Positions 24,952 through 32,895 of a stretch of 64,000 nucleotides of DNA are shown one piece after another. Position 1 is the stretch's first letter. Each line of letters begins with the position of its first letter. The DNA lies in the NCBI GenBank assembly GCA_048594975.1, contig JBMDXQ010000138.1:1-64000 (forward strand). The letters are read 5' to 3'. The notes under the pieces were generated by a model. It worked only from the letters and a program-made list of their open reading frames with translations, made no database searches and was not told where the DNA came from. Source of the DNA: JBMDXB01 sp048594975. GTDB taxonomy: Bacteria; Acidobacteriota; Vicinamibacteria; Vicinamibacterales; 2-12-FULL-66-21. The translations under genes were made by a program, and so were the position numbers.

Positions 24952-25640
24952 TTCTTCCCCTTCAGCGCCTTCGAGGGCTTCTCGACCTGCGGCTTGGGTT
25001 CGGGCTTCCTCGCCACGGCCTTGCGCACCACCACGTAGCCGCCTGGCGCTCCTGGCACCGCGCCGTGGACCACGAGCAGGTTGTTCTCGCCGTCGACCTG
25101 CACGACCTTGAGGTTGCGCACCGTCACACGGTCGGCGCCCATCCGGCCGGCGGCGCGCATGCCCTTGATGACGCGCGAGGGAAACGACGAGGCGCCGATC
25201 GAGCCGGGCGCACGGTGGAACATCGAGCCGTGCGTCGCCGCGCCGCCGCGGAAGTTGTGGCGCTTGACGACACCCTGGAAGCCCTTGCCGCGGCTGACGC
25301 CGATCACGTCCACGCGGTCGCCGTCGGCGAACACCGCGTTCACGAGCACCTGGTCGCCCGTCTTCGGCGCGTCCGCCCCCTTGACGATCCGGACCTCGCG
25401 GCGCACGCGCGTCGGCGGCACGTTCGCGTTCTTGAAGTGGCCGGCGAGGGGCTTGTTGACCCGCGCCGGGCGCTCCTCGACGAGCCCGAGCTGCACCGCG
25501 TCGTACCCATCGGCGGCGGCGGTCTTCGCCTGCACGACGACGCACGGGCCGGCCTTGATGACCGTCGCGGGCGTCACCGTTCCGTCGGCGGCGAACACCT
25601 GCGTCATCCCGACCTTCTTCCCGATGATGCCTGTGAGCAT
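24948..25640 (-). CDS. rplC: Large-subunit ribosomal protein L3
   Basis: The 230-residue product starts MLTGIIGKKVGMTQVFAADG and contains the loop KRHNFRGGAATHGSMFHRAP. The upstream 18-residue reading comes from the GGTTCC array and is rejected. A basic C-terminal extension rich in Lys/Pro is present. Confidence 0.96.
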   Translation of the reverse strand: MLTGIIGKKVGMTQVFAADGTVTPATVIKAGPCVVVQAKTAAADGYDAVQLGLVEERPARVNKPLAGHFKNANVPPTRVRREVRIVKGADAPKTGDQVLVNAVFADGDRVDVIGVSRGKGFQGVVKRHNFRGGAATHGSMFHRAPGSIGASSFPSRVIKGMRAAGRMGADRVTVRNLKVVQVDGENNLLVVHGAVPGAPGGYVVVRKAVARKPEPKPQVEKPSKALKGKK

Positions 25641-25651
25641 GACTGAATCCT

Positions 25652-25791
25652 GCTGGTTCCCTGGTTCCGCGGTTCCACGGTTCCGCGGTTCCACCCCTCT
25701 TCTGGATTCCGATGTTCTGGCGGTTCGAAAACGCTTCGAACCCGGAATCCTCAGAACTTAGAAGAACCGGAACCCATGGAACCCGTGGAAC
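25652..25791 (-). repeat. GGTTCC word palindrome (family D), rpsJ-rplC spacer
   Basis: The left arm runs GGTTCCCTGGTTCCGCGGTT, CCACGGTTCCGCGGTTCC with period 8. The right arm has GAACCGGAACCCATGGAACC and CGTGGAACC. A central GGTTCGAAAACGCTTCGAACC dyad lies between. The arms are inverse complements over about 140 nt. Confidence 0.8.
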
Positions 25792-26127
<336 letters not shown>

Positions 26128-26141
26128 CTCGAGTGTTCCTT

Positions 26142-26200
26142 GTCAATGCTGAATGCTGAATGCCGAAGCTCCAGCTTTCAGCATTCAGCATTCCGGCATT
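26142..26200 (-). repeat. Family-A word palindrome, fusA-rpsJ spacer
   Basis: GTCAATGCTGAATGCTGAAT, GCCGAAGCT and then AGCTTTCAGCATTCAGCATT and CCGGCATTCC form a clean hairpin around the centre CCAG. Confidence 0.8.
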
Positions 26201-26201
26201 C

Positions 26202-28322
26202 CTATGCCCTTCCCTGCACCCTCGCCACCACTTCGTCGCTCACGGTCGAGGGCGCCGGCTCGTAGCGATCGAAGTGCATCGAGTAGGTCGCCCGGCCCTG
26301 CGTCCGTGAGCGCAGATCGGTGGCGTAGCCGAACATCTCCGACAGCGGCACCCGCGCGTGGACGATCTGCGTGCCGCCGCGATCCTCCTGCGACTGGATG
26401 TGCCCGCGGCGGCCGGAGAGGTTGCCGATGACGTCGCCCATGTACTCCTTGGGGACGACCACCTCGACCCGCATCATCGGCTCGAGCAGAATCGGCTTTC
26501 CCTTCTTGGCCGCATCCTGGAACGCCATCGAGCCGGCGATCTTGAACGCCATCTCGGACGAGTCCACCTCGTGGTACCCCCCGTCGTACAGTTCGACCCG
26601 CACGTCGTCGACCGGGTAACCGGCGAGCACGCCGCGCGTCAGCGCCTCGCGGATCCCCTCTTCGATGGGCTTGATGAACTCCTTGGGGATGACGCCGCCC
26701 TTGATCTCGCTGGCGAACACGAACCCGGAGCCGCGCTCGCCCGGGTAGACGTGGATCTTCACGTGCCCGTACTGGCCGCGGCCGCCGGTCTGCTTCGCGT
26801 ACTTCATTTCGCCGTCGGCCGCGCGGGTGAGCGTCTCCTTGTAGGCGACCTGCGGCCGCCCGACGCTCGCCTCGACGTTGAACTCGCGCTTCAGCCGGTC
26901 GACGATGATCTCGAGGTGCAGCTCGCCCATGCCGGCGATGACCACCTCGCCGGTGGCCGCGTCCGTCTTCACGCGGAAGGTCGGGTCCTCGGCCATCAGC
27001 TTCTGCATGCCGGCGCCGAGCTTCTCCTGGTCCGCCTTGGTCTTCGGCTCGATGGCCAGCGAGATCACCGGCTCCGGGAAGTCCATCGACTCGAGCACCA
27101 CCGGCTTCTTCTCGTCGCAGATCGTGTCGCCGGTGGAGACGCTGCGCAGGCCGACCGCCGCGGCGATGTCGCCAGCGTAGACCTCCTTGATCTCCTCGCG
27201 CTTGTTCGCATGCATCTTGAGCAGGCGGCCGATGCGCTCGCTCTTGCCCTTGGTCGCGTTGTAGACGGAGGACCCGGAGCTCATCACCCCGGAGTACACG
27301 CGGATGAAGGCCAGCTGGCCGACGAACGCGTCGGTCATGATCTTGAACGCCAGCGCGGCGAACGGCGCGGCGTCGGAGGCCTGGCGCTCGACGACGCCGC
27401 CGGGGCCCTTGTTGGGATCGAAGCCCTTGATCGGCGGCACGTCGATGGGCGACGGCAGGTAGTCGACGACCGCGTCGAGCAGCGGCTGGACGCCCTTGTT
27501 CTTGAACGCGGCGCCGCAGAGCACCGGCACGAACGCCGGTTCCGCCTTGGCTCCCTCGGTGTGCACCGAGCTGTTCACGCGCTTGCGCAGCGCCGCCTTG
27601 ATTTCCTCCTCGGTGATCTCCTCGCCGTGCAGGTACTTCTCGAGGAGCTTGTCGTCGGCCTCGCTGACCTTTTCAATCAGCTGCTCGCGGTAGTGCTTCG
27701 CCTCCTCGACGAGATCCGCGGGGATGTCCTCGACGATGTAGTCGGCGCCCAGGGTCTCGTCCTTGTAGCGAATGGCCTTCATCCGGACGAGATCGACGAC
27801 GCCGAAGAACTTGTCTTCGGAACCGATGGGCAGCTGGACGGCGACGGGGTTGCCTCCGAGCTTCGAGACGATTTGCTCGAAGGTACGCGTGAAGTTCGCG
27901 CCGACCCGGTCCATCTTGTTGAAGAAGCAGATCCGCGGCACGCGGTACTTGTCGGCCTGGCGCCAGACGGTTTCGGACTGCGGCTCGACCCCGGCGACCG
28001 AGTCGAACACCGCCACCGCGCCGTCGAGCACGCGCAGCGAGCGCTCGACTTCGGCGGTGAAGTCGACGTGGCCGGGCGTATCGATGATGTTGATGCGGTG
28101 ATCGCGCCAGAAGCAGGTGGTGGCGGCCGAGGTGATGGTGATGCCGCGCTCCTGTTCCTGCTCCATCCAGTCCATGACGGCCGTGCCCTCGTGGACCTCG
28201 CCAATCTTGTAGGTGATCCCGGTGTAGTACAGGATTCGTTCCGTCGTGGTGGTCTTACCGGCATCGATGTGCGCCATGATGCCGATGTTGCGCGTGCGAT
28301 GAAGCGGTACTTGACGTGGCAT
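26202..28322 (-). CDS. fusA: Canonical elongation factor G
   Basis: The 706-residue GTPase has intact motifs: AHIDAGKTTTTERILYYTG (P-loop), the switch II DTPGHVDF with the catalytic histidine, NKMDR (G4), and the later domains (GRGQYGHVKIHVYPGERGSG, LSEMFGYATDLRSRTQGRAT). It catalyses ribosomal translocation and acts with recycling factor. It lies in rpsL-rpsG-fusA order. Confidence 0.98.
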   Translation of the reverse strand: MPRQVPLHRTRNIGIMAHIDAGKTTTTERILYYTGITYKIGEVHEGTAVMDWMEQEQERGITITSAATTCFWRDHRINIIDTPGHVDFTAEVERSLRVLDGAVAVFDSVAGVEPQSETVWRQADKYRVPRICFFNKMDRVGANFTRTFEQIVSKLGGNPVAVQLPIGSEDKFFGVVDLVRMKAIRYKDETLGADYIVEDIPADLVEEAKHYREQLIEKVSEADDKLLEKYLHGEEITEEEIKAALRKRVNSSVHTEGAKAEPAFVPVLCGAAFKNKGVQPLLDAVVDYLPSPIDVPPIKGFDPNKGPGGVVERQASDAAPFAALAFKIMTDAFVGQLAFIRVYSGVMSSGSSVYNATKGKSERIGRLLKMHANKREEIKEVYAGDIAAAVGLRSVSTGDTICDEKKPVVLESMDFPEPVISLAIEPKTKADQEKLGAGMQKLMAEDPTFRVKTDAATGEVVIAGMGELHLEIIVDRLKREFNVEASVGRPQVAYKETLTRAADGEMKYAKQTGGRGQYGHVKIHVYPGERGSGFVFASEIKGGVIPKEFIKPIEEGIREALTRGVLAGYPVDDVRVELYDGGYHEVDSSEMAFKIAGSMAFQDAAKKGKPILLEPMMRVEVVVPKEYMGDVIGNLSGRRGHIQSQEDRGGTQIVHARVPLSEMFGYATDLRSRTQGRATYSMHFDRYEPAPSTVSDEVVARVQGRA

Positions 28323-28339
28323 TGCTGGCTACTTCGCTG

Positions 28340-28450
28340 CTGGTTCCGCGGGTTCCCAGGTTCCGACGTTCCGGGGTTCAGGGCTGCTCGGGTTCAAGAA
28401 CCCGAAAGAAACCGCGGAACTTCGGGAACCCGGGAAGCCAAGGAACCAGC
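28340..28450 (-). repeat. GGTTCC word palindrome (family D), rpsG-fusA spacer
   Basis: GGTTCCGCGGGTTCCCAGGT and TCCGACGTTCCGGGGTTC on the left face GGAACTTCGGGAACCCGGGA and AGCCAAGGAACCAG on the right. The centre is the dyad GGGTTCAAGAACCC. Confidence 0.78.
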
Positions 28451-28452
28451 TC

Positions 28453-28926
28453 CTACCATCGATAGTGCGCGAACGCCTTGTTCGCCTCGGCCATGCGGTG
28501 CGTGTCCTCGCGCTTCTTCACCGCGCCGCCGCGCAGGTTGGCCGCGTCCATCAGCTCGTTGGCGAGCTTCTCCTGCATCGTCTTGCCGTCGCCGCGCGAC
28601 CGCGCGTAGCCGACCAGCCAGCGGATGCTGAGCGAGAGCCGGCGGTTCGGATTCACCTCGACCGGCACCTGGTAGTTCGAGCCGCCGACGCGACGCGACT
28701 TCACCTCGAGCGCCGGCTTCACGTTCTCGACCGCCTTCTTGAACACCTTCAGCGGGTCGTCGCCGGTCTTCTCCTGGATCGTCGCCAGGCTGCCGTACAT
28801 GATCCGCTCCGCGACGCTGCGCTTGCCGTCGTGCATCAGCGTGCTGATGAACTTGGTCACGAGCGCGCTGCTGTAGAGCGGATCGAGGGGAACCTCACGT
28901 TTCGGGATTTCTCGTCTGCGTGGCAT
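28453..28926 (-). CDS. rpsG: Small-subunit ribosomal protein S7
   Basis: The 157-residue product starts MPRRREIPKREVPLDPLYSS and contains IMYGSLATIQEKTGDDPLKV and RRVGGSNYQVPVEVNPNRRL. The 20-residue upstream reading comes from the family-A array. Confidence 0.97.
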   Translation of the reverse strand: MPRRREIPKREVPLDPLYSSALVTKFISTLMHDGKRSVAERIMYGSLATIQEKTGDDPLKVFKKAVENVKPALEVKSRRVGGSNYQVPVEVNPNRRLSLSIRWLVGYARSRGDGKTMQEKLANELMDAANLRGGAVKKREDTHRMAEANKAFAHYRW

Positions 28927-28939
28927 CTTCCGGTGTCCT

Positions 28940-28993
28940 GTCAATGCTGAATGCCGAGTGCCGAATCGGCATTCAGCATTCGGCATTCAGCAT
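28940..28993 (-). repeat. Family-A word palindrome, rpsL-rpsG spacer
   Basis: GTCAATGCTGAATGCCGAGT, GCCGAATCGGCATTCAGCAT and TCGGCATTCAGCATT form a compact hairpin with the centre CCGAATCGG. Confidence 0.8.
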
Positions 28994-29368
28994 TTACTGC
29001 TTCGGTCTCTTCGCTCCGTACTTGGACCGCCCCTGCTTCCTGCCCTGCACGCCCACGGCGTCGAGCGTGCCGCGGACGACGTGGTAGCGGACGCCGGGCA
29101 GATCCTTGACGCGGCCGCCGCGAATGAGCACCAGCGAGTGCTCCTGAAGGTTGTGGCCGACGCCGGGGATGTAGGTCGTGACCTCGATACCGTTGGTGAG
29201 CCGGACGCGCGCCACCTTGCGCAGCGCCGAGTTCGGCTTCTTCGGCGTCTGCGTGAAGACGCGGACGCACACTCCGCGTTTCTGCGGGCTGTCCTGCAGC
29301 GCCGGGCTCTTGGTCTTCGTCACGACCTTCTCGCGTCCCCTGCGGACCAGCTGGCTGATCGTCGGCAC
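28994..29368 (-). CDS. rpsL: Small-subunit ribosomal protein S12
   Basis: The 124-residue product starts MPTISQLVRRGREKVVTKTK and has the decoding-site loop QKRGVCVRVFTQTPKKPNSA, including PKKPNS, and GVRYHVVRGTLDAVGVQGRK. It is first in the supercluster and is preceded by a long leader. Confidence 0.98.
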   Translation of the reverse strand: MPTISQLVRRGREKVVTKTKSPALQDSPQKRGVCVRVFTQTPKKPNSALRKVARVRLTNGIEVTTYIPGVGHNLQEHSLVLIRGGRVKDLPGVRYHVVRGTLDAVGVQGRKQGRSKYGAKRPKQ

Positions 29369-29445
29369 AGTTACCCTCGATTACTTCGTCCTGCTTCTTC
29401 CGCCCGAACGCGGACGCTGCATCATCCGCCCCGGGCAGAAGCCAC

Positions 29446-29478
29446 AAAAACAGCCGAAGGGCGGCGCGAGCGGCGCCG
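29446..29478 (-). terminator. Candidate attenuator in the rpsL leader
   Basis: On the minus strand a GC-rich stem (GCGGCG...CGCCGC, and alternatively GCCG-CCCTT-CGGC) is followed by TGTTTTTGTG (T-run 29450-29446), about 80 nt upstream of the rpsL ATG and about 190 nt after the predicted transcript start. This could attenuate the operon. Confidence 0.4.
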
Positions 29479-29667
29479 CGCAATCAGTTGGTTGCCCCAG
29501 GCCTAGGGTGCCGCAAGGCGGCCCGGCACCTGAAGCTGACTTACCCTATAAGGTTTGTGAAAGCGGCGTCCGCGGACGGACGCCTTCGCGACGGTGGCCC
29601 CGAGCCGGGGTCGCCGTGTGACGTCTTGCTCTAGATAGGGTGTCCTAGAGCCGACCAGAACCCTGCA

Positions 29668-29696
29668 AATATAGCAACAGCGGCCGCGGAAAGCAA
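29668..29696 (-). promoter_or_regulatory. Sigma70-type promoter of the ribosomal protein supercluster
   Basis: TTGCTT (29696-29691) and TATATT (29673-29668) are 17 bp apart on the minus strand. Transcription should start near 29660, leaving a leader of about 290 nt before rpsL. The leader (29369-29660) has no gene. It holds several GC-rich hairpins, including GGCGTCC...GGACGCC near 29565-29584, and the attenuator candidate. Confidence 0.7.
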
Positions 29697-29757
29697 GCGC
29701 GGGGAAGCCGCGTCGGCCGCGGCCTCCCCGCCGAAAAAGGACATGGGGTGGAGCCTG

Positions 29758-29961
29758 CTACCGTTTGAGATTCTCGCCGATGTCTTCGATGGCCTCGCCA
29801 ACCTTGCGGCGCGCTCTGCCAAACCCCTCCTGGACGTCGCCGGCCGCCTCGTCCGCGGCGCCTTCATCGATGAGGTTGGGGTCGTCCGTAAGATCACCGA
29901 CGGTTTTCTTCACTTTTCCTTTGATCTGATCCTTGCGGCCTTCGAGCTCGTCACGGTTCAT
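29758..29961 (-). CDS. CsbD-like stress-response protein
   Basis: The 67-residue hydrophilic protein reads MNRDELEGRKDQIKGKVKKT, VGDLTDDPNLIDEGAADEAA and GDVQEGFGRARRKVGEAIED, the CsbD family pattern (small, charged, G-K-x-K repeats). The start at 29961 is preferred over 29988 because AGGAGG lies 5 bp upstream. CsbD proteins are general-stress induced in other bacteria; the molecular function is unknown. Its stop is about 60 bp upstream of the predicted ribosomal operon promoter. Confidence 0.85.
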   Translation of the reverse strand: MNRDELEGRKDQIKGKVKKTVGDLTDDPNLIDEGAADEAAGDVQEGFGRARRKVGEAIEDIGENLKR

Positions 29962-30044
29962 GCTGACCTCCTCTTTGGGTCCTTTCAAGAACCGGTTACT
30001 CAGCCCTATCGCGTGTGGTCCCTTGCGGGTCAGCTTTAATCAGT

Positions 30045-30125
30045 GCGCGTGGCCCCCACGCGACCTCACGCTCGCTCCGCTCGCGGGCGCGCGTCGCGTG
30101 CCGCCTCGCCCCGCTCGGCGGAGGA
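30045..30125 (+). repeat. Family-F GC-rich hairpin repeat upstream of the cupin gene
   Basis: CGTGGCCCCCACGCG, CTCGCTCCGCTCGCGGGCGC and GCCGCCTCGCCCCGCTCGGC form consecutive small dyads. The same order of elements recurs at 30563-30660. Confidence 0.65.
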
Positions 30126-30177
30126 ACCTCTTCCAATAAAGGCCGCGTCCGCGACTCTCCGCCGCTATGATTGGCGC

Positions 30178-30540
30178 ATGCCGAAGCTGATCGAGCAGCC
30201 CTCCGTCATCCAGTGTGTCGGAACCAAGCCCAAGGTCATCCAGGAGTTCGCCGGGCGCGTCAACTCGGACCACGCGGCGGTTAGCATCGCCCGTATGGTG
30301 TCACCGCCAGGGTGGGAGGAGCCGGGCCAGCGCCCGGAATTCGAGGAGATTACGGTCGTCCTGAAAGGAATGCTCCGCGTCGAGCACGAGCGCGGCGTGC
30401 TCGACGTCCGCGCCGGCCAGGCCGTCGTCGCCGCGCCGGGCGAGTGGGTGCGCTACAGCACGCCGGCCCCCGACGGCGCCGAATACGTCGCTGTCTGCCT
30501 GCCGGCCTTCTCGCCCGATACCGTGCACCGAGACGCATAG
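30178..30540 (+). CDS. Cupin-domain protein
   Basis: The 120-residue protein starts MPKLIEQPSVIQCVGTKPKV. It carries a single small beta-barrel with the cupin-like stretch EITVVLKGMLRVEHERGVLD and VRAGQAVVAAPGEWVRYSTP. The canonical first-motif histidines are mostly missing, so metal binding is doubtful. Its role cannot be assigned. It stands alone between two family-F repeats. Confidence 0.7.
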   Translation: MPKLIEQPSVIQCVGTKPKVIQEFAGRVNSDHAAVSIARMVSPPGWEEPGQRPEFEEITVVLKGMLRVEHERGVLDVRAGQAVVAAPGEWVRYSTPAPDGAEYVAVCLPAFSPDTVHRDA

Positions 30541-30562
30541 TGCGATATTCGGGGTGGTTGGT

Positions 30563-30660
30563 CAGCATTACTCAGTGCTCTGGGGGCCGCACCCCCCGCG
30601 CTCCACTCGCGTTGCTTGCGGGCGCGCTTGCCGCCTCGCTGCGCTCGGCGGTCAGCCCGC
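30563..30660 (+). repeat. Family-F GC-rich hairpin repeat upstream of the CarboxypepD_reg gene
   Basis: The copy begins CTCAGTGCTCTGGGGGCCGC, ACCCCCCGCGCTCC and continues CGGGCGCGCTTGCCGCCTCG, CTGCGCTCGGCGG. It matches the copies at 22968-23093 (first half) and 30045-30125 (second half). Confidence 0.7.
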
Positions 30661-30696
30661 CAACGCTGATTCCGCCCGCTCCGTCTAAACAGCTGT

Positions 30697-32562
30697 ATGC
30701 CTGAGGCAATCCTGCGCACGGCGCTGGCCATGTTTCTCCTGGCGTCTTCGGCGACGGCGCAGCCGCCGCGCGACACGCGTCCGGCAACGACAGCGACGAC
30801 GGGCACCGCCTCGATCTCCGGAACCGTCGTCGTCGCCGGTTCCGGCGCGCCGGCGCGGCGGGCGCGCGTGACCCTGTCCGGCATCGAGCCTCGCGGCGTG
30901 TTGACCCGGGTGACCGGCGACGAGGGCCGGTTCGCGTTCACGGGGATCCCGGCGGGCCGCTACTCGCTGAGCGCCTCAAAGCCCGGTCATGTCACCGTCA
31001 TCTACGGCCAGCACCGGCCCGGCGCCGGCCGCGCGGGCACGCCCATCCAGCTGGCCGACGGCCAGCAGTTCCAGGCACGACTGCAGATGCCGCGCGGAGG
31101 GGTCATTACCGGCACGATCCTCGACGAGCGGGCGGAGGCGACCCCCGGCATCCAGATACGCGCGATGCGCGCCGTCATCCAGCGCGGCGAGCGCACGCTG
31201 CAGTCCGCCGGCAGCGGCACGACCGACGACCGCGGGGTCTATCGCATCTTCGGGCTGCAGCCGGGCGAGTACGTCGTCTGCGCGACGCCGCGCGGTTCGA
31301 TCGCCGTCGACATGGAACGGATGCAGGTGGAGCTCGAGGCGCTTCGCCGCAAACTCGAGACCGTCGAACCGGCGGATACGATCGCGGCGCAGGACGCGCG
31401 TGAGAGCGCCACCTTCCTGAAGTCCCAGGACGGCGAGGCGCCCCAGCAGACCGGGTTCGCGCCAGTCTGCTACCCGGGAAGCGGTTCGCCAGCGGCGGGA
31501 GCCATCGTGCTCGGGATCGGAGAGGAGCGGATGGCCGTGGACTTCCAGCTGCAGGCGGTGCCGCTCGCCCGTGTCGAAGGCACGGTCGTGAACCCGTCCG
31601 GCGCGCCGCTGCAGAACGTGCAGGTCACGCTCGCCGCGGCCGGCGATGTCGCGCTGCTCGCCAATCGCACGGCGCGCGCCGACGGCGACGGCCGTTTCCG
31701 CATCCTCGCGGTGCCGCCGGGTCAGTACACGCTGACGGCGCGCGCGGCGGTTCGCTTGTCGCGCGACGCGACCCCCACGCCGCAGACGGCGGCGGAGAAA
31801 GTCATCGCAGCCGGGCAGGCGCGTGCGGCGTCGGGACGGGTGCAACTCTGGTCGACGCTGGACGTGGCGGTCGAGGGGGCAGGCCTGACCGACGTGGTGC
31901 TGTCGCTTCACCCGGGCGTGAGCGTGTCCGGGCAGGTCGCCTTCGACGGCGCAACGCAGCCGCCGGCCGACCTGTCGCGCGTACGCGTCACCCTGAATCC
32001 GCTGAATCCTCCCGGCGTTATGCGCGGCCTCGCGTCCGCGGCGACGGGCCGCGTCGACGCGGCTGGACGATTCACGATCCCCGACGTCGCGCCCGGGCGC
32101 TACCGCCTGTCGGCGTCGGGCGGTGGCAGCGGCTGGTCCGTCGAATCGGCAGCCATGGCGGGGCAGGACGCGGCTGACTTCCCCCTCGAGATCCGCGCGA
32201 ACCAGAACGTCACGGGCGTGACGATCACGTTCACGGATCGGCAGACCGAGCTCACCGGCGCCGTCGTCGACGAGCGCAACCAGCCGGTGAGCGCGTACAC
32301 GGTGGTCGTCTATGCGGCCGACCCGCGCTACTGGGTGGGCGTGTCGCGGCGCATTCAGGCGACGCGGCCCGGCACGGACGGCCGCTTCACCTTCCGGAAC
32401 CTACCGCCCGGCGACTACCGTCTCGCCACGCTCTTCGATCCGGAGCCCGGATCCTGGTACGACCCGGCGTTCCTTCAGCAGCTCGAGGCCTCGTCGACGA
32501 CGTTCTCGCTCGCGGCGGGAGAGAAGAAGGTGCAGAACGTGCGCGTGTCCAGCGCGCGCTAA
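30697..32562 (+). CDS. Secreted protein with repeated carboxypeptidase-regulatory-like (beta-sandwich) domains
   Basis: The 621-residue protein has a signal peptide (MPEAILRTALAMFLLASSAT, cleavage near AQ). Several CarboxypepD_reg-like domains follow, each recognisable by 'G-x-V...G-R-F-x-(F/I)-x-(N/G)-(L/V/I)-P-P-G-x-Y': about 37-100, 105-200, 285-345, 385-470 and 500-600 (for example FTGIPAGRYSLSASKPG, FRILAVPPGQYTLTARAA, FRNLPPGDYRLATLFDP). Such proteins are abundant in Acidobacteriota, located in the periplasm or outer surface, with carbohydrate or matrix contact suspected. It lies upstream of the TonB-dependent receptor on the same strand. Confidence 0.8.
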   Translation: MPEAILRTALAMFLLASSATAQPPRDTRPATTATTGTASISGTVVVAGSGAPARRARVTLSGIEPRGVLTRVTGDEGRFAFTGIPAGRYSLSASKPGHVTVIYGQHRPGAGRAGTPIQLADGQQFQARLQMPRGGVITGTILDERAEATPGIQIRAMRAVIQRGERTLQSAGSGTTDDRGVYRIFGLQPGEYVVCATPRGSIAVDMERMQVELEALRRKLETVEPADTIAAQDARESATFLKSQDGEAPQQTGFAPVCYPGSGSPAAGAIVLGIGEERMAVDFQLQAVPLARVEGTVVNPSGAPLQNVQVTLAAAGDVALLANRTARADGDGRFRILAVPPGQYTLTARAAVRLSRDATPTPQTAAEKVIAAGQARAASGRVQLWSTLDVAVEGAGLTDVVLSLHPGVSVSGQVAFDGATQPPADLSRVRVTLNPLNPPGVMRGLASAATGRVDAAGRFTIPDVAPGRYRLSASGGGSGWSVESAAMAGQDAADFPLEIRANQNVTGVTITFTDRQTELTGAVVDERNQPVSAYTVVVYAADPRYWVGVSRRIQATRPGTDGRFTFRNLPPGDYRLATLFDPEPGSWYDPAFLQQLEASSTTFSLAAGEKKVQNVRVSSAR

Positions 32563-32639
32563 CCCGTTCGCCGCTCGCAACGAGACTCCTGCACCCGGTG
32601 CTGACGAGCGGCATCGCGGATAGGCGCCCCACGGGCGCC

Positions 32640-32700
32640 GCCACGCCCGGCTCGGTCTCGAGCAGGCTCTTCAGCCCGCGGCGCACGATCGCGTGATTTA
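32640..32700 (-). pseudogene. Scrap of a NarL-type response-regulator receiver domain
   Basis: The minus strand encodes HAIVRRGLKSLLETEPGV, the usual helix-1 region of NarL/FixJ response regulators (D-D-H-x-I-V-R-x-G-L-x-x-L-L). Both sides lack homologous sequence. This 20-residue scrap lies in the 333-bp gap between two plus-strand genes; otherwise that gap holds only a GC-rich hairpin and the promoter at 32772. Confidence 0.45.
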
Positions 32701-32771
32701 CGACCCCTTTATCCGCGCGAATCCGCCACTCGTCACGCCCATCCGGCGATTGGTCACGCAAGGCTGTCACC

Positions 32772-32800
32772 TTGACACGGCCTTCCCGCTCCGTTTAGGG
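32772..32800 (+). promoter_or_regulatory. Candidate promoter of the TonB-dependent receptor
   Basis: TTGACA (32772-32777) and TTAGGG (32795-32800) are separated by 17 bp, about 95 bp upstream of the receptor ATG. The -35 is perfect. The -10 is weak. Confidence 0.4.
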
Positions 32801-32895
32801 TGCGCACACCCCGCGGGGTCGCGCACCCTCAGAGGCCATCCCTGGCCGCCCCCCCGCGGTTTGCACCATGTCGGAGGAGATGAGGAGGCAGCGGA

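Noticed and set aside
29563..29584. Hairpin GGCGTCC...GGACGCC in the rpsL leader as a terminator
   Set aside because: No T-run follows on either strand; it may simply be a leader stem.
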